In this document: positions 12,537-22,746 of the stretch, one piece after another
Numbering within the stretch: the first letter of the stretch is position 1
Layout of the letters: each line of letters starts with the position of its first letter
From: Coniferiporia sulphurascens
Taxonomy: Eukaryota; Basidiomycota; Agaricomycetes; Hymenochaetales; Hymenochaetaceae
DNA: 64,000 nucleotides
Direction: 5' to 3'
Assembly (NCBI GenBank): GCA_002794785.1
Contig: NBBA01000002.1
Coordinates: 2,914,001 to 2,978,000 of the forward strand
The notes under the pieces: model-generated
Told to the model about the DNA's origin: nothing
Seen by the model: only the letters and a program-made list of their open reading frames with translations
Database searches by the model: none
Program-made: the position numbers and the translations under genes

Positions 12537-13137
12537 GGGGTATCACAATGTGGTTTTAGGCCTTGTTTTAGGCCTCGCCCGAGTCCTGTGTATTGAGCCC
12601 CAAGCAGAACAACGGAACGGGGGAGTGTCTTATTTCGCTGTTTTAGTCCTTGTTCTGATCCGACTTAAAAACAAGGTTTTGAATGCTGTTTTGGTACATT
12701 TTGAAGTCAGATTATTTGTAATCTACATCACAAAGTGAGTCTGTTACATCTTCTTGCATATTTTGCTGCCATTTTCTTTTGCTCTCTTACTATAGAGGCT
12801 AAATTTTGGTGTTGTGAGGATATGGCACATCATGTAATGTCCGTAACTCCAAAAAACATTGTGATCTCTAATGGCTGGCTGGTTACTTTTGAGGCTAAAT
12901 AAGCAAACAATGCTAGCGGCGCAAATCAGTGCCCTTTATGGCAGGTGAACGCCGATCAATATTTATGTAATGTTTACAAACCTACTTTGCCGATAAGCCG
13001 GAGGCCGCGAAACAAAGTCTTTAACGACACATCGAACTGGAGGGTATCAGAGATAAACCATGTTTTAGACCGGTTTTGACCGGTTGAACCAGAAAACATG
13101 GCCTAAAACTAGGTCTAAACCTCATCGTGATACCCCC
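12537..13137. mobile_element. non-autonomous TIR element, about 600 bp
   Basis: The left end GGGGTATCACAATGTGGTTT and the reverse complement of the right end, GGGGGTATCACGATGAGGTT, match, and both continue into TTTTAGGCC copies. Next to it, similarity to the 3' flank of gene A resumes (TTGATGTTAAT), which supports a later insertion. No transposase frame is visible. I could not define a target duplication. Confidence 0.6.
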
Positions 13138-14150
13138 TGTTGATGTTAATCTCAAGTGCGGGTTTCCGAGTCGCATGAATAAGCCGCTCAAGTTCGTAGA
13201 TTATACTAATTACTCCGAGTGCTTGATAACAAAAAGAGAACGAGATACTGCATTAACAATGGTAAAAGGATAAGAATCTGAACTAATATTTAAGTGAAGA
13301 TTATCTGATGATCGCAGGAGAGGTGCGAGACGCGGTGGCCTGTTGCAGTTGACCCAGCGAGCCAGCGAGTCTATAGCAAAGTCTGCAGGACTGGCAGCCT
13401 TCGGTATTCAGTGGAATAATCAAAGGTGGCCCACCGGCAACACCGATTGCCCTTGTAATCGCTCGCTCGCTCAGCATTCAGTCCAGAAGATACATAACAT
13501 GTTCTTGTAATATCCCAGGCTCATCGGCATCTATATGCGACCCTAAATTACACCCCCACCGTACTTGTCTCGAGCTCATATCTGACGCAGCCCGCGGAGT
13601 GGCAGGACCGGGTTGTTGCTACGCACGTTCAATTTTCCTGAAAAGTTGAAGCCGCCACTCGGCAGTTTTGGAGAGCGCTTGTGATCTAGGCTTGCATATC
13701 GCATATCAACGAGCCCGTAATTTGGACCTCAGCCTCAGTGTGGTCTGCGCACGTGTTTCATGTTCCCGCCCGAGTCCCGACTACTCAGCTGGGGACGTTA
13801 TTACAGTCAGCGAAAGAGTCAGCAACGTGGAGGCGCTCGCCGATCATTTCTCCTTTTCATTCCATTTCCTTTTGTAGATATACATAAAAACGGCTTGTAC
13901 CTGTATCAGGGCTTTCATTCCAACTTCTCGATATAGTACAGGTAAGTAACATACAAAGATGTATCTACAAGATTCTAACTTCCCGGACTTCCCAATATAC
14001 AGTTTTTGATCCTGTTGTTTCCCGAGTGCTACCACCGCAGGGTGGTCTTCAAAGGTAATTATAGAAGTACCTGCGGGTGCCGATAAGGATCTTTAAGCGC
14101 CGGTAGTATCCTCCGATCTGATGATGCAAGAAGCCGCATCAAAAGCACTT
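13138..14150. other. spacer between B and C
   Basis: The spacer continues the repeated 3' flank of the A-D units and contains antisense relic 2. No intact gene is seen. Confidence 0.5.
13440..14140 (-). pseudogene. antisense relic 2 of a family cytoplasmic domain
   Basis: This is the same degenerate cytoplasmic-domain fragment as relic 1, with the same limits and the same internal insert (about 13845-14075). Its left end retains the region coding for ERASxG and the beginning of the DEPP tail, read on the minus strand. Confidence 0.7.
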
Positions 14151-14154
14151 GTAA

Positions 14155-14385
14155 TGTTCCCTCTCATGACTTGATATTTCTAGAGTTTCGGGCTACTCTT
14201 TATAATTTCGGAAGAGCCAGACGATCTTCTCATATAATTTTTAAAGCATGCGCAAGGGGGAAACACATCGAAAAAACCGTCAAATCACTCTGGAGTCCCT
14301 CGGCACTTTTCCCCTGAGGTAATGTCTCAACGTCGTAATTCATTTGATTGATGTTGACTATTTGCAGATAATGTTCGCGTCCCCA
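14155..14385 (+). promoter_or_regulatory. conserved upstream block of gene C
   Basis: A single copy of the block described before A (GACTTGATATTTCTAGAG start, AAGGGGGAAACAC, ATCACTCTGGAG, CGTCGTAATTCATTTG), lying 270-500 bases upstream of the ATG. Confidence 0.45.
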
Positions 14386-14658
14386 CTACTACTTGATCCG
14401 GTGCTGTAAGAGTGGGAGTGTCATTCCGTACGTGGACGTAGAAATTAAAAAATGCTATGGCCCGGACCGAGCGCCTGGAGGACGGCACTGACTGCTTGAG
14501 TCCATTCGGCATCTCCCTTGGTGCAATCCAGCTCAACTCCATCTGGCGCTGCTTTGCTTAAGGGCTCGTAGCAAACATTTCCGGGAGTGCTGTACGGAAA
14601 GGATGATTCTCACACGACCCTTTTGGAATCGAAATCTTGAACTTGCCAGGCTCAGTGA

Positions 14659-16197
14659 ATGACTTGGCTTTGCGGGATGCACTTGAGGACCCAGTACTTG
14701 GTGGCTTCGTTGGTCACATATCTGGGATTATCACGCGGCGTTCTTGTCAACAGAACTGTCGATGACCAATTCGGGGACTCGATTACCGGTATCCTTCCAA
14801 CATACGAAAGCCCTTCCGTGGACAGTTGGAAGCAGGGTTTAGTATGTACGGACTGCGATGCGCGGCCAGACCCATCCCTCGCATTCAAAGGTACTTGGCA
14901 CGACTCAACGTGGCACCCAGGAGACCCGGGAGAGAATATTGTGAGTATAGGTTTTACGGGTAAGCTTCTCATTGCACTTCCCGTACGTCAGACCGAAACT
15001 CATCCTCCCTTTCAGGATCTGCAGTCTACGTATTCGTCATTTTGGCGAATAATATTCCTTATGTGACGTCGTTCACCAGATTGAGCTTCTCTCTGGATGG
15101 GGAAGTAGTGGGAACTTTCGTGCAACCTCCAGCATCAAGCACAGACTACGAATACAATGTCGCCGCATACACCAACGAAAATCTAGTAAACACGCTACAT
15201 AACTTAACCATGCAAACGACGGGCAATAATGAATCACTCTTTCTCTTTGACTATCTGGTTTACTCGTGAGTCGTTATCTACCGCAACTAAAAAAGAAGAG
15301 CTCTAATCATGGGATTTGCTCAGCACTGATGACGAAGTGACGTCGGCAGCGCCAACAAGTCAGACAGGACCCCCTACCCTTCCCCAGTCGACGGCCTCGG
15401 TTCCTGCCCTGTCGAAGTCCGCAGATTCCAACCCATCTACGACTCCTCCTCACGGAAGCATTTCGCCTCATGGTGGCAGGAATACCAGCGTATTGGCCGG
15501 AGGGCTGGCGGGAGGACTCATAGCCGCTGCTTTTGTCACGGGTCTCATTCTATACGGGTACCGGCGAAGAATACGCAGTATCCTTATGAATCAGAAGTTC
15601 AATGAAACCGAACGTGGCGTTAGGCCTTCGGCTGGGTTTCCTACATCATCGGGTCTGGGGGGAACCACAACCGGAATCTGGAGTTCCTCGCCGACTCCCG
15701 CAAGTAACGTGACCTATAAAGGCGGCCCCACATATGATGACTCGTGCAATTTTTCACAGGCTGTAATAACGCCCTCAACTGAGCAGTCAGGCGGAAATAT
15801 GGCAACTTACGCGCAGACCACCACTGAGGCCGCCAGTGAGACTCAGATTACGGGTGTGCCGACATACAAGCCTGGATCACAGACGCCGCCCAAATCCGCT
15901 GAGCTGGAGCTTCAGCTCTTCAGACAAATTGAGCGGATATGGCAACAACACATTCCTACTACCACATCAAGGACCGTGCCAAATTTGAGCTCGGGGCAGA
16001 TAAAGCGGGGACTCAACGTAGGACCTTCAGAAGCTGTCGATGAGGCTGGGATTTTACGGGAACGGGCTGTACTTCTTTTGGATGAGATCGAGCAGCTAAA
16101 TGCGCGAGCGAGTGCGGGAGCAGCCGATACTGGCGATGAGCCACCGCCTGATTATTCTTCCGAAGGTCTCAGGTCTCCGGTTTTGTATATAGAATGA
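14659..16197 (+). CDS. family gene C, type I membrane protein with PPxY tail
   Basis: Exons 14659-14959, 15016-15265 and 15324-16197 give 474 aa. A signal peptide is followed by VLVNRTVDDQFGD, a CxxC pair (CTDC), GTWHDSTWHPGD, SFSLDGEVVG, YEYNVAAYTNENL and LFLFDYLVYS, a beta-rich module with several N-glycosylation sequons. Next come a Ser/Thr/Pro stalk, the helix AGGLIAAAFVTGLILYGY with glycine spacing suited to helix packing, and the stop-transfer patch RRRIRS. The cytoplasmic part has ELELQLFRQIERIWQQ, a coiled coil near EAGILRERAVLLLDEIEQL and DEPPPDYSSEG, which contains PPDY, a PPxY motif. The topology suggests a cell-surface receptor or sensor. I know similar beta-sandwich membrane proteins only as unnamed families in Agaricomycetes. 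This copy is intact and is a good reference for the left subfamily. Confidence 0.88.
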
Positions 16198-16320
16198 TGT
16201 TGGGCTTCATATCAACCACTGGCAAATCCGATTCTGACTACGCTTACTTTCGTCTTTTTGTGGGAAGTGATTGGATACAGGCTACCACCGACCTCTATGA
16301 TGGGAAGTTTGTCCCTTTCT

Positions 16321-16580
16321 ATGGAGGTCCTTATTGGACGAAATACCGTGCGTTGGCAATAAATTGCTGACGCTGACGAAGCAGTTCTAACTGGTTATTC
16401 TGAATTATTCTGAATTACTATATGGAATTATTTGTGATTATGCCCACAACTCGAAACCCTATAACTCATTATAACTAGTTGTACCTGATTATAACGTTAT
16501 ATAACCAGTTATAACCAGTTATAATCTACTTCCGTGCACAACGCACTACTTCAAGTTATTGTCCAGTAAGGACCCCCAAC
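16321..16580. mobile_element. MITE-like TIR element with 6-bp target duplication
   Basis: A 260-bp insert in the 3' flank of C. CTTTCT occurs immediately before (16315-16320) and after (16581-16586). The ends are inverted: GGTCCTTATTGGAC at the left and the complement of GTCCAGTAAGGACC at the right. GTGCGTTG and its complement lie further in. The centre is rich in TATAACCAGTTATAA palindromes. The flank on either side matches the flank of gene B without the insert. Confidence 0.7.
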
Positions 16581-16639
16581 CTTTCTGACTTTTTGCCAGG
16601 GATCTATCGCATATTTTTTCAGACCTTCAACTAGAAGTT

Positions 16640-16690
16640 ACTTATTACCGGCACGGCGGCACGCCGTAATAGCTAAAGTCACGCCGTGCT
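16640..16690. repeat. GC-rich inverted repeat between the two MITEs
   Basis: The arms CACGGCG and CGCCGTG bracket a short AT-containing loop in otherwise plain flank. It could be the end of another small element. Confidence 0.3.
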
Positions 16691-16758
16691 GGCACTGAAA
16701 TCTACTCCCAATATGATAACCGAGCAAGTCGAATCGTCGATCCAATGCTACTTAAAAA

Positions 16759-16914
16759 CAGTGTTGTGCATCCCGCAGGGAGTGGTACCTGCGCTGTGGG
16801 AATCCCATCACGATAACCCGATTTAGAAAATTAGGTCATTTTTGCGCACGTCTTACGTATTAATGTCCAGAATGGGAGCATCGCTTGTGGGTTGCCGCAG
16901 GATGCACAACACTG
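16759..16914. mobile_element. 156-bp MITE-like TIR element
   Basis: The perfect 15-base terminal inverted repeats CAGTGTTGTGCATCC and GGATGCACAACACTG bound the insert. TTAA lies close to both ends (16752-16755 and 16917-16920). There is no coding capacity. It sits beside the left end of antisense relic 3. Confidence 0.65.
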
Positions 16915-16924
16915 CTTTAAACCC

Positions 16925-17430
16925 CCCAAAGGTGGCTCATCGGCAACACCGATTGCTCCTGTAATCGCTCGCTCGCTCAGCATTCAGTCCAGAAGATACA
17001 TAATATGTTCTTGTGAAATCCCAGGCTCATCGGCATCTTCATGCAACCCTAAATCGCAACCCATCGTACTCGTCTTGAACTCAGATCAGACGCGGTCCTC
17101 AAAGTAGCAGGACCGGGTTGTTGCCATGCGGCCATTCAATTTTCCTGAAGAGTTGAAGCTGCCGCTCTGGATATTTGGAGAGCGCTTGTGATCCAGGCTT
17201 GTATTTCGGCGCACCCGTAACCTGGAGCTCAGGGTAGTCTGGGCGTATGTCGTCATGTCCCTGCCCGACTGCACAGTTGGGGACGTTATTACGGTCTGCG
17301 AAAGAGTCAGGGGGCCAGCATGCGTGGAAACGGTTATATGAGTACTTGCGAGCGTTGATGGGGATCTCCAGGCGCTGGTAGTGGTCTCCCCCCGACCCGA
17401 CGATGCAGGAAGCCGCATCAAAAGCACTTA
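16925..17430 (-). pseudogene. antisense relic 3 of a family cytoplasmic domain
   Basis: This is the best preserved relic. On the minus strand it runs from a GLPxSS-like start (RLPASSGRGETTTSAW) through TVITSPTVQSGRD, the RQLQLFRKIEW helix and NAERAS to a trace of the DEPP tail. It lacks exons 1 and 2, the stalk and the membrane helix, and has frameshifts. It does not have the 240-bp insert of relics 1 and 2, so it keeps the older state. Confidence 0.7.
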
Positions 17431-17449
17431 CAAGTTCCAAATAGGTTCT

Positions 17450-17690
17450 TTCTTATGACTTGACGTTTCTAGAGTGCTGGGCTACCTTTTTATTTTCTAT
17501 TTTTGGAAGAGTCAGCAATTTTCTCATTCATGATTTTCAAAACTTACGCCAAGGGGAAACACTTCAAAAAACCGTCAGATCACTCTGGAGTCTATATCAG
17601 TCCTCAGCCCTTTCCTGTTGAGGTCATGTCTCGACACCGTAATTCATGTGGTTGATGTTAACCATTTGCAGATATTGTTCGCATTCCCAC
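17450..17690 (+). promoter_or_regulatory. conserved upstream block of gene D
   Basis: A single copy of the block described before A (GACTTGACGTTTCTAGAG, AAGGGGAAACAC, ATCACTCTGGAG, ACCGTAATTCATGTGG). It ends about 280 bases before the ATG. Confidence 0.45.
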
Positions 17691-17965
17691 TATTACTTGA
17701 TGCGGTGCTGTGAGAATGGGAGTGTCATATCAATACGTGGACGTAGAAATTAAAGCAACGCTATGGCCCGGACCGAGCGCCTGAAGAACAGCACTGACTG
17801 CACGAGGTCAACCAGCATCTCTCTTGGTGCAATCCAGCTCAACTCCAGGTGATGTTGCTTTGCTTAAGGGCCTGTGATGAACATTTTCGGGAGTAGCTGT
17901 ACGGAAAGGATGATGCTCACGCGATCCTTTTGGAATCGAAATCTTGAACTTGACAGGCTCTATGA

Positions 17966-19476
17966 ATGACTTGGCTTTGCAGGATGCACTTGAGGACCCA
18001 GTACTTGGTGGCTTCGTTAGTTGCATATTCGGGATTATCACGCGGCGTTCTTGTCAACAGAACTGTCGATGACCAATTCGGGGATTCGGTTACCGGAGTC
18101 CTTCCAACATACAAAGGTCCTCCCGTGGACGGTTGGGAGCAGGGTTCGACATGTAAAGGCTGTGGAGCGCAGCCAGACCCGTCCCTCGCATTCCGAGGTA
18201 CTTGGCATGACTCAACGTGGCACCCAGGAGACCCGGGCGAGAAGATCGTGAGTGTTGGCTTTATGGGTAAGCTTTTCATTGCACTTCTCGTACGTTAGAC
18301 CGAAACCTATTATCCCTTCCAGGATCTGCAGTCTATGTATTCATCATTTTGGCGAATAACGTCCCTCATGTGACAACACTTACCAGCTTGAGTTTCTCTC
18401 TGGATGGGGAAGTGGTGAGAACTTTCATGCATTCTCCAACATCAAGCAAGGACTACGAATACAATGTCACTGCATACACCAACGAAAATCTTACAAACAC
18501 GCTACATAACTTAACCATGCAAACGACGGGTGATGATGCATCGCTGTTTCTCTTTGACTATCTGGTTTACTCGTGAGTTGTCCCCTGCTACAATTAAAAA
18601 AGAAGAGCTTTAGTCATAAATTTTGCGTAGCACCGTTGATGAAGTAACGTCGACAGCGCCAGCGGGTCAGACAGGATCCCCTATCTTTTCCCAGTCAGCG
18701 GCCTCGGTTCCTGCCCTGTCAGAGTCTGCGGATTCTAACCCATCTACGACCCCTTCTCAAGGAAGCATTTCGCCTCACGGTGGCAGGAATACCAGCGTAT
18801 TGGCCGGAGGGCTGACGGGAGGACTCACAGCCGCTGCTTTTGTCACGGGTCTCATTCTATATGGGTACCGGCGAAGAATACGCAGTGTCCTTATGGATCA
18901 GAAATTCAGTAGGGCAGAGGGTAGCGTGAGGCCCTCAACTGGGCTTCCTACATCATCGGATTGCGGGGAAACCACTACCAGAGTCTGGAGTTCCTCATCG
19001 ATTCCCGAGGGGACTTACACGGACGGCCCCACATATGACGGTGCATCCAGTTTCTCTCAGACTGTGACGTCTCCAACTGAGCGGTCAGATGGGAATATGG
19101 CGACTTACGCGCAGACCACCACCGAGGTTATCAGTGAGCTTCAGATTACGGATGTGCCGACATACAAGCCTGGATCACAAGCGCCCCCAACTCTGCTGAG
19201 GGGAAGCTTCAGCTCTTCGGGCAGATTGAGCCTGCGAGACCACAACCCGGTTTAGCCCCTTCAAGGATCACATCCAGTTTAGGTTTAAGGCAAACGCGAC
19301 GGGGACTTAACTTAGTGCCGTCTGAAGAGGCTGAAATTTTACGGGAGCAAGTTGTGCTCCTTCTGGACAAGATCGAGCGCCTGAATGCGCAGCGAGCGAG
19401 TGCGGGGGCAAACGATATTGGCGATGATCCGCCGCCTGATTATACTTCCGAAGGTCGGAGGTCTCTGGTTCCGTAG
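17966..19476 (+). pseudogene. family gene D, frameshifted in the cytoplasmic domain
   Basis: Exons are 17966-18266, 18323-18572 and from 18631. Signal peptide, ectodomain (CKGC, GTWHDSTWHPGD, LFLFDYLVYS), stalk and helix (LTAAAFVTGLILYGYRRR) are intact. At about 19185, AGCGCCCCCAACTCTGC replaces the expected codons before SAER. The frame shifts and a stop follows at 19253-19255, giving a 391-aa product without the conserved helix, coiled coil and PPxY. The lost part stays readable in another frame to TAG at 19474-19476 (LREQVVLLLDKIERL, DDPPPDYTSEG). The product could still reach the membrane with a shortened tail. From the helix onward, D is most similar to H on the opposite strand. Confidence 0.82.
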
Positions 19477-20187
19477 ACAGAGTGATGTCGGGCTTCATAT
19501 TAACCAGACCCGGCTTCAGTTACGCTTGCTTTGCGCTTTCTTTCTGGTGGACACTAATTGGATACACGCTACTACAGACCCCTCACCAGCAAAAAGTCCT
19601 TTTGGCTTTCTGTCATAGGTCTATCGCATATTCCAGGATGATTCGCCCCCATGTCACTTTTATTACTTCCGATTCCTATTTATTTAAGGATGCGAAACAT
19701 ACAGTTACACAACTGACCTTTGAACTGGCGTTACCGAGGAATACTTACTAAAGTAGAGTGGTTGGAAAAGCAACGAGTATAGACAATGTTGACTTAGTCT
19801 CAGTGCGGCAGGATTTACAACGAGCTGTTCACTGAGAGCCCATACAGTCGTAGTGATTATTGCAAGTGCATAATATCAAGAAACGAAAACTATAAGCTGT
19901 GCATATGTATTGGTTTAGACCGGAAGATACATCAACAATATGGTCCAAGCAGAAGGATAAGGACCACTAAATAAAGCGATACATAAGTGAGAATTATCGG
20001 ATCGTCCTCGTCAGCAGAAGAGATGCGAGCTTCGGTGACCTGTTCCAGAGGACCTGGCGAGCCGGCGAGTCAATGGAGAAATGGCAAAGTTCCGGTATCA
20101 CTACATCTATGAAACTGGCGACCCCGGTCTTCAGTGGATAATTACTTCGTCACCAATTGCCCCTGCACTCGTCCGCGAGCAAATAAA
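19477..20187. other. spacer between convergent genes D and E
   Basis: This is the tail-to-tail spacer, duplicated in reverse between G and H. No gene is seen. Confidence 0.6.
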
Positions 20188-21629
20188 TTAGTCCAGAAGG
20201 TGCACAATCCGCTCCTGTGAAATCCGAACCTCATCGGCGCCTACATGTAATCCTAAGTCGCAATCTCGCTGTGTTTGCCTTAAGCTCGGATCAGACACGG
20301 CGTTCGGAGTATCCGAACCGGGTTGTTGCCAAGTCCGCTCAATTTGCCTGAAGAGCTGAAGCTGCCGCTCAGCAGGTTTGGAGAGCTCTTGTGATCCAGG
20401 CTTGTGAGTCGGCGCATCCGTAACCTGGAGCTTAGCCTCGGAGGTGACCTGCACGTAATTCCCCATACTCCCGTCTGACTTCTCAGTTGGAGACGTTATT
20501 ACAGTCTGCGAGAATTTGGACAGGCCGCCGTTATATGTGAGGCCGCCGTTATAGGTACTTGCGAGAGTCGGTGAGGAACTCCAAGTTCCGGTGGTGGTCT
20601 CCCCCCAATCCGATAATGTGGACAGTCCAATTGCAGGTCCCACACCGCGTTTCTTTCTATTGGTGTTCTGTTTCATAATGCACCTAAGTATTTTTCGCCG
20701 GTACCCGTATAGAACGAGGCCAGTGACAAAAACACCGACTAATAGCCCTCCCACTAGTCCTCCGGCTAATAAGTTAGCTTCCTTTTTGCCATGAGGCGAA
20801 ATGCCCCTTGAGAAGGAGTCACGAAAGAGTTGGACTCTGCAGGCATCGGCAGGGAGGAGTTCGTGGGTCGTAAGGAGACAGGATCGGAGACCGTTGACTG
20901 AGGAAGAGTAGGGAGACTTGTCCGACCCGTTGGCGCCGCCGACGTTACTTCGTCGTCGGTACTACGCAAAATGTGTGATTAAAGCTCTTCTTGCAACAGA
21001 AGACAACTCACGAGTAAACCAGATAATCAAAGAGAAACAGCGATGCATCATCACCCGTCGTTTGTATGGTTAAGTTATGTAGCGTGTTTGTAAGATTTTC
21101 GTTGGTGTATGCAGTGACATTGTATTCGTAGTCCTTGCTTGATGTTGGAGAATGCACGAAAGTTCCCACCACTTCTCCATCTAGAGAGAAGCTCAAACTG
21201 GTAAGCGTCGTCACATGAGGGACATTATTCGCCAAAATGACGAATACATAAACTGCAGACCCTGTTGCGAGTTAAAATTCGGGTCCTGTATATGGGAACA
21301 TATATGGGAATGGCAGTCAGGAGCTTACCCGTGAAGTTCACATTCACTATCTTCTCGCCCGGGTCTCCTGGATGCCATGTTGAGTCATGCCAAGTACCTT
21401 TGAATGCGAGGGATGGGTCTGGCCGTGCTCCACAGCCTTTACATGTCGAACCCTGCTCCCAACCGTTCATGGGAGGACCCTCATATGTCGGAAGGATACC
21501 GGTAACCGAATCCCCGATTTGGTCATCGATGGTCCTGTTGACAAGAACACCGCGAGATAATTCCAGAAATGCGAACAACGAGACCACCCAGTACGGAGCC
21601 CTCGAATGCATCCCGCAAAGCCAGGTCAT
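20188..21629 (-). pseudogene. family gene E, one-base frameshift in the stalk
   Basis: Exons are 21629-21329, 21261-21012 and from 20961. The N-terminus, signal peptide and ectodomain (CKGC, GTWHDSTWHPGD, LFLFDYLVYS) are intact. In the stalk, CAAGGGGCATTTCG replaces the 15-base CAAGGAAGCATTTCG-type sequence of paralogues, a net loss of one base, and the frame ends at 20766 after 248 aa. The membrane helix LVGGLLVGVFVTGLVLYGY and the cytoplasmic domain lie in another frame to 20188, ending at RIVHLLD with a stop. So the E/G type had already lost the PPxY tail before this shift. The partner in the other arm, G, is intact. As read, the product would be a soluble ectodomain. Confidence 0.82.
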
Positions 21630-22746
21630 TCTCAGAACCCGGATTCAAGGTTTGGACAAAGAGGGAACACGCGAGCGTCGCCTTTTACCCTGTCGACTAT
21701 TTTCAAATCAATAATTCAATCGCGATTAAGAAGAAATCCAGTGTGATTGACGTTGAGCTGGGATTGCACCAGGAGAAGCATTGCGTTTTACCGCCACCCT
21801 AAAATCCATTCCGGGACCATGGCATGTAGGTATCATCGTTAGACACGTTAGCGGATGCAGGAGATGGTTTCAAAAATTTCATCAACCAATTGCACAAGCA
21901 TATTGTGCGCTCTCGTCACTATTGAGCCTGACTGCCCGTTGACTAAAAGTTAAAGATCTTGCCGTGGGGAGCGCGGATAACGCGTGCTGCTTTCTAAGGG
22001 AAGTCGAGGTGACGACGTACTAGACGCAACTACTAGTAGTGGACGAACAGCGACTCCGACGCGACATGAGGGGTTGTCGTTTCTAGGGGAAACCAGTCCA
22101 TTTTCCTTTAATCAACTCAGATGATTGACCTTGACAAATTGCGACCGATTACTTCCTGTAGCGTAGCTGTATCGTGCATATGCTTCAGTGGCAAATTGTT
22201 GTAGATCTAGAGATACTGCGCGGATGAAAGATTACATATACATCGGGTCAGTCCGAGTTTCTGAGTACAGTATAATTACATGAACAACATAATGATAGGG
22301 CCAGCTGCGCTGGCAGGGCCCGATACCTTTTTTAGTGTACTGTAGTCTGATATACCTTGAGGACCGATTCAATGTGGCCGCATTAATTGTGGCGAATAAT
22401 ATTAGGCGGACTAATCAACCAGAGCACGGGCGTGCAAACCTCAAAGGAGAATACTTGGTCATAAAAACGTAAGCATAATGATAAGATGTCCATCAATTAA
22501 AATACAGAAAGGAATGCCGCGGTTCGGCACAATCCAAAAAAGGCTACCGCGGGCGCCGGCAATTCTGTGCTGAATTATTGACCTAGCTAACCCCCCGGGC
22601 CTCTACCTAAAGGTATCGGGAATAAGTATCGGCGGCCATAGACTCGGATGTCGGATTGGCGTCATAATTTGCACGAAATACGGGAGCCGCGATAACTCCA
22701 GTTGCAAATGACAAAACGAGCCAGCGAATCCCAGGTTTAGCTAGTA
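21630..22746. other. spacer between E and F
   Basis: The first 600 bases are the upstream region of E, repeated inverted before G. The rest is the downstream side of F and includes the conserved block at 22601-22620 (listed separately). No gene is seen. Confidence 0.55.
22601..22620. repeat. recurrent short intergenic block, copy 1
   Basis: CTCTACCTAAAGGTATCGGG. Near-identical blocks occur at 37061-37080, 54697-54714 and 58180-58198, each in an otherwise diverged spacer of the array. Confidence 0.4.

Larger units (their letters stand above)
18780..22235. repeat. left arm of a large inverted duplication (D 3' half plus E)
   Basis: Sequence from the membrane-helix part of D, through the D-E spacer, gene E and its upstream region to about 22235 recurs in reverse complement at about 25190-28770. 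Matching landmarks include the D/H tail TSEGRRSLVP, the spacer AAGAAACGAAAACTATAAGC (19880) against its complement (27555), and CCAGTCCATTTTCCTTTAAT-like sequence (22093) against its complement (25339). Confidence 0.8.

Noticed and set aside
16430..16530. TATAACCAGTTATAA repeats as a telomere or satellite
   Set aside because: They lie inside a 260-bp TIR element with target duplications.
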